Shown: in pieces, positions 17,672 to 25,892 of the stretch
Numbering within the stretch: the stretch's first letter is position 1
Layout of the letters: each line of letters begins with the position of its first letter
Assembly (NCBI RefSeq): GCF_031195445.1
Contig: NZ_CP133480.1
Coordinates: 3,712,501 to 3,776,500, forward strand
Direction: 5' to 3'
Length of the DNA stretch: 64,000 bases
Origin: Acuticoccus sp. MNP-M23
GTDB taxonomy: Bacteria > Pseudomonadota > Alphaproteobacteria > Rhizobiales > Amorphaceae
The notes under the pieces: model-generated
Database searches by the model: none
Told to the model about the DNA's origin: nothing
The model's input: the letters and a program-made list of their open reading frames with translations, nothing else
Program-made: the position numbers and the translations under genes

Positions 17672-18760
17672 TCAGGCCTTGGCGCGGCTGGTCCCACGCG
17701 TATCGTGGCTGTAGACGAAGTAGAGAACCTGGGCGACGGCGCGGAAAAACTCTTCCGGGATCGCGTGGTCCACATCCGCTGCGGCGTAGAGGGCGCGTGC
17801 CAGGGGCGGATCCTCGATCACCGGAATCTCGTTCTTCTCGGCAACCTCGCGAATTTTGAGGGCCACAAGGTCGAGGCCCTTGGCAATCACCTTCGGCGCG
17901 CCGCCGGCGCCCCGCTCGTAGGCCAGCGCCACGGCATAGTGGGTGGGGTTGGCGATCACCACGGTGGCCTGGGGCACGGCGGTCAGCATGCGCTTGCGCG
18001 CCTGGTTCTTCTGGGCCGAGCGGATGCGCGACTTGACGATGGGGTCGCCCTCGCTCTGCTTCAGCTCGTCCTTCACTTCCTGGCGGCTCATCTTCAGGTC
18101 CCGGCGCCACTTCATGCGGGTGTAGACGAGGTCGATCGCCACCAGGAGGATGGTGACGGTGCACACGGCGCTGAGAAGCCGCGTCGCGATGGAAAGGATC
18201 TGCTGGGGCAGAAGCACCGGATCCACGAACACCGAGCGCACCAGCATCGGGAGCTGCGAGGAGAGGGTGAATACGGCCACCGACGCCACGGCTGCGAACT
18301 TGAACAGCGAGCGACCAAACTCCATCAGGCCCGGGCTGCCGAACATCCGCTTGAAGCCGGCCTTGATGGAGATGCGGTCCATCTTGGGGCGGATCCGCTC
18401 GCCCACCACCCGCGGCGGTGTCTGCGCAATTGCGGCAATGACGCCGAAGATGGCGAGCAGGATGACGATGGGGATGAGAAACATCGCCGACGCCCTGTAG
18501 ACCTGCATGAACAGGGCAGTGGCATCGGTGCCCTCGTTGAGGTCGATCACACCGACGCTGTCGTGGACCTGCGCCAGCATGGTGACGAGATCGCGGGTCT
18601 GATCCGTGACAAGCACGCCCAGAACGATCAGAAGAGCCAGCAGCGAGGCAAAGGTCGGCGCCTCGCGCGAAAAGGGGGTCTGCCCCTTGTTCAGCGCGTC
18701 TTCGATCTTTTTCGGGGTCGGCTCCTCTGTGCGTTCGGAGCTGTCGGGCTTGTCGCTCAC
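17672..18760 (-). CDS. flhB: Flagellar export switch protein FlhB
   Basis: 362 aa. It opens with the FlhB signature SERTEEPTPKKIEDALNKGQ, has four transmembrane helices in the first ~220 residues, and a cytoplasmic domain with the autocleavage motif NPTH (in VVIANPTHYAVAL, about residue 270). Cleavage there, driven by FliK, switches the gate from rod/hook to filament substrates. It follows fliG by 57 bases and is the last gene of the motA-fliM-fliN-fliG-flhB cluster. Length is normal. Confidence 0.97.
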   Translation of the reverse strand: MSDKPDSSERTEEPTPKKIEDALNKGQTPFSREAPTFASLLALLIVLGVLVTDQTRDLVTMLAQVHDSVGVIDLNEGTDATALFMQVYRASAMFLIPIVILLAIFGVIAAIAQTPPRVVGERIRPKMDRISIKAGFKRMFGSPGLMEFGRSLFKFAAVASVAVFTLSSQLPMLVRSVFVDPVLLPQQILSIATRLLSAVCTVTILLVAIDLVYTRMKWRRDLKMSRQEVKDELKQSEGDPIVKSRIRSAQKNQARKRMLTAVPQATVVIANPTHYAVALAYERGAGGAPKVIAKGLDLVALKIREVAEKNEIPVIEDPPLARALYAAADVDHAIPEEFFRAVAQVLYFVYSHDTRGTSRAKA

Positions 18761-18817
18761 GCGCGCTGCCTGCTGTCAGGGGGCAACGGGCGTGAGCGGG
18801 GGTGCGTTGCCGCCATC

Positions 18818-19840
18818 TTACTGAACGAGCTCGCCACCCTCGTCGCCAGTCGAGAGGTCGATCTCGCCCCGCTGGCCCATGGACAAGGCAAGGTCGGTGA
18901 TCTTGCGGCGCGCTTCGTTGACGTCGCGCTGGGTCGCCGGATCGCCGGACGCCAGTTCCTGCTCCACCATGCGCCGCGTGCGCGAGGCAAGGCTCGACAG
19001 CACCTTGTTGCGGAAGCCGGCGTCGGTGCCCTTGAGGGCCATCACCAGCTGGTCGCTGTCGATCGCATCGAACAGCGTGGTGAGCGAGCGGACGTCGAGC
19101 TTGACGATATCGTCGAAGGTGAAGAGGAGCGAGCGCAGGATCTCTGCCGACTTCGGATGGGTCTGGGTGATCCCCTCCAGGACGTTTTCCATCTGGTCGA
19201 GCTCCATCTTGTTGATGATCTCAGCCATCCGCGCGTGGCTGTCGCCACCCATTTTCAGCGACAGATTGACCATGAAGTCCTCGTGGAGTGTGACTTCGAC
19301 GAGCTTCAGCGCGTCGTCGACCACCGCCTTGCAGGTGAGCATCCGCCGGGCGACGTTGTCGCGCAGTTCCTTCGGCATCTCGCTCATCACCCGCGCTGCA
19401 CTGATCGGGTTGAGCTTTGACAGGCAAAGCGCCGTGGTCTGCGGGTGTTCGTTCAGGAGGTAGGGGGTGAGCGCCGTCTCCGAGATGCCGGACAGGCGAT
19501 CCCAGATGGACTCGTTCACCCGTCCCTCCATCTCGGCGATGATTTCCGCCAGCTGGCCTTCCGGGACGATACCGCTCAAAAGCGCGCGCACCGAATCCGC
19601 GTCACCGGTCAGCGTCGTGCCGACGCCGAACTGCTCGACGAATTCGTCGACCACTTCCTCGATCTGGCTGAGCGGAACCGGCTTCAGTTCGGCCATCGTG
19701 TGGGTAACGGCCTTGATGTCGTCGGGCGGCAGGAACTTCATGACCCGCCCGGCGGAATCCTTCGACATGGTCATCAGGAGGGTCGCCACCTTTTCGCGCG
19801 TCGACAGGACGCGCGGGCGCACAGCGGTCGCCGGCACCAT
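18818..19840 (-). CDS. fliG: Flagellar motor switch protein FliG
   Basis: 340 aa, typical. The N-terminal domain binds FliF, the middle carries an EHPQT-type motif (LLNEHPQTTALCLSKLNP), and the C-terminal domain carries the charged torque helix (DIVKLDVRSLTTLFDAIDSDQLVMALKGTD and FRNKVLSSLASRTRRMVEQEL). FliG is the rotor protein that meets MotA. It starts just after fliN in a C-ring gene group. Confidence 0.97.
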   Translation of the reverse strand: MVPATAVRPRVLSTREKVATLLMTMSKDSAGRVMKFLPPDDIKAVTHTMAELKPVPLSQIEEVVDEFVEQFGVGTTLTGDADSVRALLSGIVPEGQLAEIIAEMEGRVNESIWDRLSGISETALTPYLLNEHPQTTALCLSKLNPISAARVMSEMPKELRDNVARRMLTCKAVVDDALKLVEVTLHEDFMVNLSLKMGGDSHARMAEIINKMELDQMENVLEGITQTHPKSAEILRSLLFTFDDIVKLDVRSLTTLFDAIDSDQLVMALKGTDAGFRNKVLSSLASRTRRMVEQELASGDPATQRDVNEARRKITDLALSMGQRGEIDLSTGDEGGELVQ

Positions 19841-19843
19841 CGC

Positions 19844-20215
19844 CTAAGCCTCCGCCGAGGCGCCGGGGCCCACGATTTCGGTCAGCGAAACGCCGAAGCG
19901 CGAGGAATCGTCGTCGACCACCACAACCTCGCCGCGTGCGATCACCCGGCCGTTGACCACAATGTCGACCGGTTCACCCACCCTGTGGTCGAGCGCGACC
20001 ACCTGGCCCCGCCCCAGCTTCATCAGCTGGGAGACCGGCATTGTGGCCGAGCCGAGCACCACCTGCAGCACCACCGGAATGCGCAGGATGCTGTCCACGT
20101 TGCCGTCGTCTACGCCGCCGGATCTGCCGCCGAAGGCGGCCGCCTTGGCCCGTCCGGCATCTGCGCCCTTTTCGTGTGCCGCGTCATGGGTGTGCTGGAT
20201 ATCGTCTTGTGACAT
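19844..20215 (-). CDS. fliN: Flagellar motor switch protein FliN
   Basis: 123 aa from ATG 20215 (MSQDDIQHTHD). An earlier in-frame ATG at 20287 would run into the preceding gene and add no family motif. The C-terminal SpoA domain is clear: ILRIPVVLQVVLGSATMPVSQLMKLGRGQVVALD and RVIARGEVVVVDDDSSRFGVSLTEIV. It builds the lower C ring with FliM. The N terminus is His/Asp-rich and variable. Confidence 0.95.
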   Translation of the reverse strand: MSQDDIQHTHDAAHEKGADAGRAKAAAFGGRSGGVDDGNVDSILRIPVVLQVVLGSATMPVSQLMKLGRGQVVALDHRVGEPVDIVVNGRVIARGEVVVVDDDSSRFGVSLTEIVGPGASAEA

Positions 20216-20247
20216 GTCGACCTCTAAAATTGTTTGCTGGCGGTTGC

Positions 20248-20823
20248 TCAGGCCGCGCGGTGCGCAGCGTCGGCGAGGGCGCGCCAACGGGGATTGCGTG
20301 CTGCCGCGGCAGCGTCAGACGGTGACATCCGCGCCAGGGCTGCCTCGATTGCGGCGGCAACGGGGCTGACAGGCTCGGGGGCAGGAGGGCGCGGAACGGG
20401 CATCTGGCTGCGATAATCATGCGCCGTCCTCGCTGAATGCCGCTCCGCCTGGCGGAGCAGACCCTCAAAACGGTCCTCCCACGCGCTGTCGATGATCCGG
20501 GACGGGCTGTATTCGGGTGCGTCGGGCGCTGCGGGCGTATCGTCCGGACGATGCCGCATGGTGGTGCGTTCGATCTCGTTGATCATCAGCCGTGCCTCGT
20601 TGAGGCGGGCCGCCAGCGAGACTGCCATCTCGCCGCCATCGTCCTGCAGTGTTTCCAGCGCGGCCTTGGCGTTGTCGAGGGCGTGGGCGGACGTTGCGAA
20701 CGCGCGCGCCGCTTCGCTTTGCAGGACATCGAACCGGCGCAGGCGCCGGTACATGAGCAAGACGCTGCCGGAGGTGGCAGCAAGAGCGGTCAGAAGAACC
20801 GCATCAATTATTGAGGATATCAC
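20248..20823 (-). CDS. Membrane-anchored protein of the motor operon, unknown function
   Basis: 191 aa from GTG 20823, chosen because GAGGAG lies seven bases upstream; the ATG at 20892 lies well inside fliM. It has one N-terminal transmembrane helix (IIDAVLLTALAATSGSVLLMYRRL), then a helical stretch rich in Ala/Glu (ALDNAKAALETLQDDGGEM, SLAARLNEARLMINEIERTTMRHR), then a Pro/Ala-rich tail. It sits between fliM and fliN and overlaps the fliM end by 20 bases. I recall small proteins of this shape (DUF6468 type) in flagellar loci of alphaproteobacteria, but I cannot confirm the family. An inner-membrane role near the C ring is inference. Confidence 0.7.
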   Translation of the reverse strand: MISSIIDAVLLTALAATSGSVLLMYRRLRRFDVLQSEAARAFATSAHALDNAKAALETLQDDGGEMAVSLAARLNEARLMINEIERTTMRHRPDDTPAAPDAPEYSPSRIIDSAWEDRFEGLLRQAERHSARTAHDYRSQMPVPRPPAPEPVSPVAAAIEAALARMSPSDAAAAARNPRWRALADAAHRAA

Positions 20824-21730
20824 CGAGGAACTCCTCTTCCGGGTCAAAGACGCTTTCAATGCGCAGGCGGTAGGTGCCTTCGGCCTGGCCAAGACTGGTC
20901 CAGAACAAGGGCTGATCGTTGGCTTCGAGCTTCACCGGCGATCGCGGACTGGCGCTGAGATTGATCACCTGACCGACTTCAAGGGTGCTGACCTCGGCAA
21001 GGCTCATGGTCTGTTCGTCGAGGATCGCGCGAAGCTTGATTTCGGCTCGCGTCGCGCCGGCCTTCATCTGCTCGATCCAGCCGGGGTCGCGGGTGCCCGG
21101 CTCATTGTCCGACTTCTTGGACATGGAGCGGCGGATCATCTGCAGGCAGGCGTGCGGCAGGATGATGAACATCTCGCCGCCGCGGTTGATCGCCTGCACC
21201 AGGAAGTTGGCGGAGGCGGCCTGTGCATTGCGCCGCCCGACCACGGCAAAGTGCATCCGCGTTTCGAGGCTGTGCAGGCTGAACGTCGCCTTGGTGTGAG
21301 CTTCGAACGCCTGTGTCAGCGTCTTGCACATCATCTCGGCGATGCGGGCGCAGATCTTCATCTCGATGTTGGAGAAGGCGCGGCCGTCTTCCTCCGGCAT
21401 CTCGCTTCCGTCGCCGCCGAACATCACCTCCACCATGGTGAAGATGAAGTCCCGGTCGAAGCCGAGGACCACCTGGCTGTCCCACTCGGGAACATCGATC
21501 ATCGCACAGACGGCGTTGGCCTCGTAGGGTTCCAGAAGCTCCGTGATGCGGCCCTGCTGCACGTGACTCATGGAAAAGTAGCAGGGGGATGCGGCGACGT
21601 TCCGCAGGATTTCGCCGCATTGATTGGCCACCCGGTCGAAGATGATCGGCAGCATCGGCAACCGATCGACCTGGACACCGGCTGCATCCACAAGACGATC
21701 AGTGACCGAGGGTTTGGTTTCACTGTCCAT
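20804..21730 (-). CDS. fliM: Flagellar motor switch protein FliM
   Basis: 308 aa. It contains the CheC-like middle domain (VPEWDSQVVLGFDRDFIFTMVEVMFGGDG, NIEMKICARIAEMMCKTLTQAF) and the C-terminal SpoA domain (VSTLEVGQVINLSASPRSPVKLEANDQPLFWTSLG). The usual N-terminal CheY-binding peptide is not evident, as often in rhizobial FliM. It forms the C-ring wall with FliN and FliG. Follows motA by 33 bases. Confidence 0.94.
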   Translation of the reverse strand: MDSETKPSVTDRLVDAAGVQVDRLPMLPIIFDRVANQCGEILRNVAASPCYFSMSHVQQGRITELLEPYEANAVCAMIDVPEWDSQVVLGFDRDFIFTMVEVMFGGDGSEMPEEDGRAFSNIEMKICARIAEMMCKTLTQAFEAHTKATFSLHSLETRMHFAVVGRRNAQAASANFLVQAINRGGEMFIILPHACLQMIRRSMSKKSDNEPGTRDPGWIEQMKAGATRAEIKLRAILDEQTMSLAEVSTLEVGQVINLSASPRSPVKLEANDQPLFWTSLGQAEGTYRLRIESVFDPEEEFLGDILNN

Positions 21731-21763
21731 AGAACCGCTCCAGCGTGGGTTGTTTCAGGGCGG

Positions 21764-22645
21764 TCAGGCCGCTTCTTTTTCTTCGGTCGGGCCGCCGCCG
21801 CCAAGCGCCGTGTTTTCGACCTCGTCGATGGTGGGGCGGGAGGAGACGGAGATGGTCTTGCGGCCATGTTCCAGGGCGATCTGCGGCATGGCGCCGTTGA
21901 TGTAGGCAAGCAGAGCCTGCTTCGCGATGATGTAGGGCTGCATCTGCTTTTCGCGCACGTACTTGATCTTGGCGGACATGGGCGAGAAGAACGCGTAAGA
22001 GCCGAAGATGCCGAGGAACGTGCCGACCAGTGCGGCCGCGATCAGGCCTCCGAGGATCTCGGGTGACTGGTCGATCGCGCCCATCGCCTTGATGATGCCG
22101 AGCACCGCCGCGACGATGCCGATGGCCGGCAAAGCGTCCGCAATGTCGCCGAGTGCAAGGGCCGGCTTCAGCTTTTCCTTGCGGATGGTCGCGATTTCCT
22201 GGTCCATCAATGCTTCGATCTCGAAGCCGCGGGCATTGCCGATCAGGATCAGGCGGATGTAGTCGCAAATGAAGGCGGTGAGCTGCTTGTCGCCGGTGAG
22301 GTGAGGGGAGGCATTGAAGATTGCCGACTCCTCCGGATTGTCGACATGGGCTTCCACCTCGTTGCGGGGTTTTGACTTGAGGTCCCGCATCAGCGCGTAG
22401 AGCGCGCCGAGAACTTCGAGGTAGACCGCGCGCTTGGGGGCGCGGCCGAGTGCGGCGTCGGCCATCGCGACGCCGGTCTGCTTGAGCATCGCGGCTGGGT
22501 TGGCAACCACGAAGATGCCAAGGGCGATGCCGAAGATGATCAGGACTTCGAATGGCTGCCACAGGATGTCGACGTGACCTCCCATCGCCATGAAGCCGCC
22601 CAGCATCGAGCCGACGCTGATTACAATGCCCAATATGAGTGCCAA
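21764..22645 (-). CDS. motA: Flagellar stator protein MotA
   Basis: 293 aa from TTG 22645. I prefer this to the ATG at 22675 because GGAGA lies seven bases ahead and the result lines up residue for residue with rhizobial MotA starts (ALILGIVISVGSMLGGFMAMGG). Four transmembrane helices are visible, with the conserved AIGIVAAVLGIIKAMGAIDQSPEILGGLIAAALVGTFLGIF pair, and a cytoplasmic loop with the charged residues that contact FliG. Partners MotB and MotC are encoded in another operon at 1203-6070. First gene of the motA-fliM-fliN-fliG-flhB group; 193 bases separate it from the divergent DUF1217 gene. Confidence 0.95.
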   Translation of the reverse strand: MALILGIVISVGSMLGGFMAMGGHVDILWQPFEVLIIFGIALGIFVVANPAAMLKQTGVAMADAALGRAPKRAVYLEVLGALYALMRDLKSKPRNEVEAHVDNPEESAIFNASPHLTGDKQLTAFICDYIRLILIGNARGFEIEALMDQEIATIRKEKLKPALALGDIADALPAIGIVAAVLGIIKAMGAIDQSPEILGGLIAAALVGTFLGIFGSYAFFSPMSAKIKYVREKQMQPYIIAKQALLAYINGAMPQIALEHGRKTISVSSRPTIDEVENTALGGGGPTEEKEAA

Positions 22646-22838
22646 GAGGTCATCTCCCGTTCTGCGCTGGCCCAATAGAAGCGCGAACGGCTTGTGCGAG
22701 GCTGGAGATTAAGCCTGTCGGTAAGCGCATTTTCGCCGCTTGACACAGACAGGTCCGGACAAGCCATCGGCGTCATGTTCCGCGCCGACCGCGGATGAAT
22801 GTTGATGATTGATATTTCCGCTTTTGGGGGAGCCAGAC

Positions 22839-23624
22839 ATGGACGCCACGACCGGATATCGAATAGTCGCGCAAAATCTAGACCGCTCGCTGGCGCTGAC
22901 CGCAAACCGCGCCCCGGTGAAACTGGGGTCCGAATATTGGATGGAGAACGCCGGTAACGTCAGCTCCATCGAGGAATTTGTCGGCGACAGCCGGTTGTTC
23001 CGCTTTGCGATGACGGCATTCGGTCTTGAGGAACTGGCCGACGCCAAGGGCTACATGCGCAAGATCCTGGAAGAGGGCATTGCCGAGCCTGGCACGCTGG
23101 CCAACCGCACCAACGATCCGCGGATCTCCGAGTTCGCCAGAACATTCGACTTCGCCACGTTCGGTGCCGACACGATGCAACGTCAGGCCACCGGGCAGGC
23201 TGTGGTGGACCAGTTCGTCCGCCAGACCCTGGAGGTGGAAGCCGGCGAACTGGACGGAGAAGGGGTCCGCCTTGCCCTTTACTTCGAGCGCAAGGCCCCC
23301 GAGGTGAACACCGTGTTCGAGATCCTTGCCGATCCGGCGCTGCTCAAGGTGGTGCGCACCACGCTGGGCCTGCCGCAGGAATTCTCCGGCGCGGATCTGC
23401 AGCGCCAGGCCGAAGTCATCTCCGACCGGCTGGATATTGCGGACCTTTCGGACCCGGAGGCCCTGCGCGACATGCTGATCCGCTTCACTGCCGTGTGGGA
23501 CGCGACCGAAAACACCGCGTCCAGCCCGCTCCTGCGCCTCTTCAGCACCGGCGGACAGCAGCAGTCCGTGGCCTCGCTCAATCTTGCCTTGTCACTTTCA
23601 TCCTTGCGACTGGGAGGCGCATGA
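22839..23624 (+). CDS. DUF1217-type flagellar locus protein
   Basis: 261 aa from ATG 22839, preceded by GGGGGAG. The first ~200 residues contain the pattern seen in DUF1217 proteins of rhizobial flagellar loci: TTGYRIVAQNLDRSLALTA, IEEFVGDSRLFRFAMTAFGLEELADAKGYMRKILEEG, and a second half-repeat AALL-like EILADPALLKVVRTTLGLPQEF. No signal peptide or membrane helix is seen. It is the first gene of the plus-strand half and abuts flgF with no gap. Its exact role in the flagellum is not established; a structural or assembly factor is likely from context. Confidence 0.8.
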   Translation: MDATTGYRIVAQNLDRSLALTANRAPVKLGSEYWMENAGNVSSIEEFVGDSRLFRFAMTAFGLEELADAKGYMRKILEEGIAEPGTLANRTNDPRISEFARTFDFATFGADTMQRQATGQAVVDQFVRQTLEVEAGELDGEGVRLALYFERKAPEVNTVFEILADPALLKVVRTTLGLPQEFSGADLQRQAEVISDRLDIADLSDPEALRDMLIRFTAVWDATENTASSPLLRLFSTGGQQQSVASLNLALSLSSLRLGGA

Positions 23625-24347
23625 ATGCCGTCAGACCTTTATGTGACCCTTTCGGGTCAGATCACAATGGATACCCGTCTTTCCACCGTTGCCAACAACG
23701 TCGCGAACATGCGCACGGCAGGCTTTCGCGCCGAAACGGTGGACTTCGGCACCATCTTGTCGGCGACCCGCAGCCAGCGCGTGGCGTTCGCCACTGTCGG
23801 TGAGCAGCACATCGAGCGGCAGGGCGGGCCGGTGGAGGCCACCGGCAATCCGCTCGATATTGCGGTGGTCGGCGAAGGCTGGTTCGGCGTCCAGACGCCG
23901 ACCGGCCTTGCCTACACGCGCGACGGCCGCTTTACCGTGACCGAGGCTGGCGACCTGATGACGCTGACCGGCTTCAATGTGGTGGACGAAGGCGGCGCAC
24001 CCATCGCGCTCGATCCCGAGCGTGGGGAAATCACCGTCGCGGCCGACGGGGCGATCAGCCAGGAAGGCGTGGTTGCCGGCAATGTGGGCCTCTTCGCCAT
24101 CGCAGAAGAAGCCACGCTGACCCGCTACGGCGATACCGCCGTACTCTCGAACCAGGCGGCCGAGCCAATTGTCGACCGCACCGCCAACGGTGTGCGGCAG
24201 GGTTACCGCGAAGGATCCAACGTCAATCCGGTTCAGGCGATCACCGAGCTGATCACGGTGCAGCGGGCCTTCGAGTACGGCAACACGGCGATGCGAGACC
24301 GTTTCCAGACCGTGCAGCAGGCCGTCCGCACCCTGGGCGCCGACTAG
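23625..24347 (+). CDS. flgF: Flagellar proximal rod protein FlgF
   Basis: 240 aa. Rod/hook family signature near the N terminus (TRLSTVANNVANMRTAGFRAE), central GNPLDIAVVGEGWFGVQTPTGLAYTRDGRFTVTEAGDLMTLTG and C-terminal GSNVNPVQAITELITVQRAFEYGN. The order next to fliI matches rhizobial flgF. It begins directly after the DUF1217 stop codon. FlgF rather than FlgG, because a better FlgG is encoded at 15522-16310. Confidence 0.93.
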   Translation: MPSDLYVTLSGQITMDTRLSTVANNVANMRTAGFRAETVDFGTILSATRSQRVAFATVGEQHIERQGGPVEATGNPLDIAVVGEGWFGVQTPTGLAYTRDGRFTVTEAGDLMTLTGFNVVDEGGAPIALDPERGEITVAADGAISQEGVVAGNVGLFAIAEEATLTRYGDTAVLSNQAAEPIVDRTANGVRQGYREGSNVNPVQAITELITVQRAFEYGNTAMRDRFQTVQQAVRTLGAD

Positions 24348-24431
24348 CCCCTTCGGCCGCTTTGCCGATGGCTGAACAACCCTTCTAAGGGCGCCGCCGA
24401 TGAAGGCTGCGAACGGGACGACCGAAGGCCC

Positions 24432-25790
24432 ATGACACGCCCGATGTCTCAATTGGAAACGCTTGCCGCAAAGGTGAGCGGCCTCGACCTGCCGCCCGTC
24501 GTTCTGGCGGGAACGGTGGACGAGGCCACACGGTCCGAACGCTGGGTTCGAGGCCTTTCGCAGGACGCCGCACTCGGCGATCAGCTGGAGATCAGCCACG
24601 TGGATGGCGGGGCACTCGCCGAAATCATCCGGATCGACCAGAAACGCTGTGTCGCAGCGCTCTACGAGCGCAAGGCGGCCGCGTTTCTGGGCGCCGAGGC
24701 ATTGCTGCGCGGCCCGTTCACCATCAGTCCGCACGATAGCTGGAAGGGGCGCACCATCGACGCGCTCGGCCGCCCGGTGGATGGCGCGGGGCCCCTCATC
24801 AAGGGGCCGCCACGGTCGGCCGATGCCAATCCGCCCCATGCCGTCGGCCGCACCCGGCTGACACGGCCGCTTCACACAGGGGTCAAGGCGATCGACCTGT
24901 TCGCGCCGCTGGTGGAGGGGCAGCGGATCGGCATCTTCGCCGGTTCCGGCGTCGGCAAATCCACGCTTCTTGGCATGCTGGCGGGGACCGGCGGCGTCGA
25001 CACCGTGGTCGCGGCGCTGATCGGCGAGCGCGGCCGCGAAGTGGGCGAACTCCTGGGGGGACCGCTCGCGGCCCACCAGGACCGGACCATCGCCGTCACC
25101 TCCACGGCGGACGAAACCGCGCTGATGCGGCGTCAGGCGCTGCGTGCCGCCCTCTCGGTTGCCGAGTATTTTCGTGACAGGGGTGAGCGCGTTCTCCTGC
25201 TGGTGGACAGCCTGACGCGCGCTGCCCAGGCCATGCGCGACGTCGCGCTGTCGGCGGGTGAGCCGCCGGTCGCCCGCGGGTTTCCCCCCAGCGTGTTCTC
25301 GGAGCTTGCCCGTGCCACCGAGCGGGCCGGGCAGGGCTCCGGCGGCGGGTCGATGACCGCCATCTTCTGCGTCCTCGTCGATGGCGACGATCTTGACGAC
25401 CCCATTGCCGATGCTGCTCGCGGCACCCTTGACGGGCACATCGTCCTGTCGCGTGAGCTGGCAGAAGCCGGGCGCTTTCCGGCAATCGACCCGCTGGCTT
25501 CCCTGTCGCGCCTCGCGCCGGTGGCGTTTTCCGCCGAGGAGGCGGAGCTGTCCCGGCACTTGCGCCGCCTCATCTCCAGGTTTGAAGAAACGCGCGATCT
25601 GCGGCTTCTCAGCGGCTATCAGCCGGGCCAGGACGCCGAGCTCGACCGGGCGGTGACCATCGTCCCCAAATTGCAGAGCGCGCTGTTGCAGCGCCCGTCC
25701 GACCCGCTTTGCCGTGACGCCTTCGCCGAGCTTGCTGCCCTGTTGTCGGGCCGCGAGGGCGAGGCGGACGCGGCGTCTGTCCAAGCCTGA
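24432..25790 (+). CDS. fliI: Flagellar export ATPase FliI
   Basis: 452 aa. Rotary-type ATPase with Walker A GSGVGKST (about residue 170), Walker B region VLLLVDSLTRAAQAMRDVALSAGE, and the GFPPSVFSELARATERAG and SGGGSMTAIFCVLVDGDD motifs. The N terminus is typical of type III export ATPases. It drives unfolding and delivery of substrates to the export gate, held by the FliH-like protein (6057-6938). Starts at ATG 24432; an 84-base gap follows flgF. Confidence 0.97.
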   Translation: MTRPMSQLETLAAKVSGLDLPPVVLAGTVDEATRSERWVRGLSQDAALGDQLEISHVDGGALAEIIRIDQKRCVAALYERKAAAFLGAEALLRGPFTISPHDSWKGRTIDALGRPVDGAGPLIKGPPRSADANPPHAVGRTRLTRPLHTGVKAIDLFAPLVEGQRIGIFAGSGVGKSTLLGMLAGTGGVDTVVAALIGERGREVGELLGGPLAAHQDRTIAVTSTADETALMRRQALRAALSVAEYFRDRGERVLLLVDSLTRAAQAMRDVALSAGEPPVARGFPPSVFSELARATERAGQGSGGGSMTAIFCVLVDGDDLDDPIADAARGTLDGHIVLSRELAEAGRFPAIDPLASLSRLAPVAFSAEEAELSRHLRRLISRFEETRDLRLLSGYQPGQDAELDRAVTIVPKLQSALLQRPSDPLCRDAFAELAALLSGREGEADAASVQA

Positions 25791-25892
25791 GGCAAGGCGT
25801 TTCTTACAAACTGTTATCCGCAAGCCGATGGTCTGGCCGTCCAGCAGTGACGCACGCCGCCAGTCGACCCGGCGCCCACGAAAGGGATTTGG

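Noticed and set aside
17705-19420. 571-codon open frame on the plus strand
   Set aside because: Lies over flhB and fliG on the other strand and shows no protein family features.
22646-22838. Possible promoter with TTGACA at 22739
   Set aside because: No matching -10 box at proper distance for either divergent gene, so I do not call it.
23631-25823. 730-codon open frame on the minus strand
   Set aside because: Antisense to flgF and fliI, which carry clear family motifs. Long antisense frames are common in such GC-rich coding sequence.
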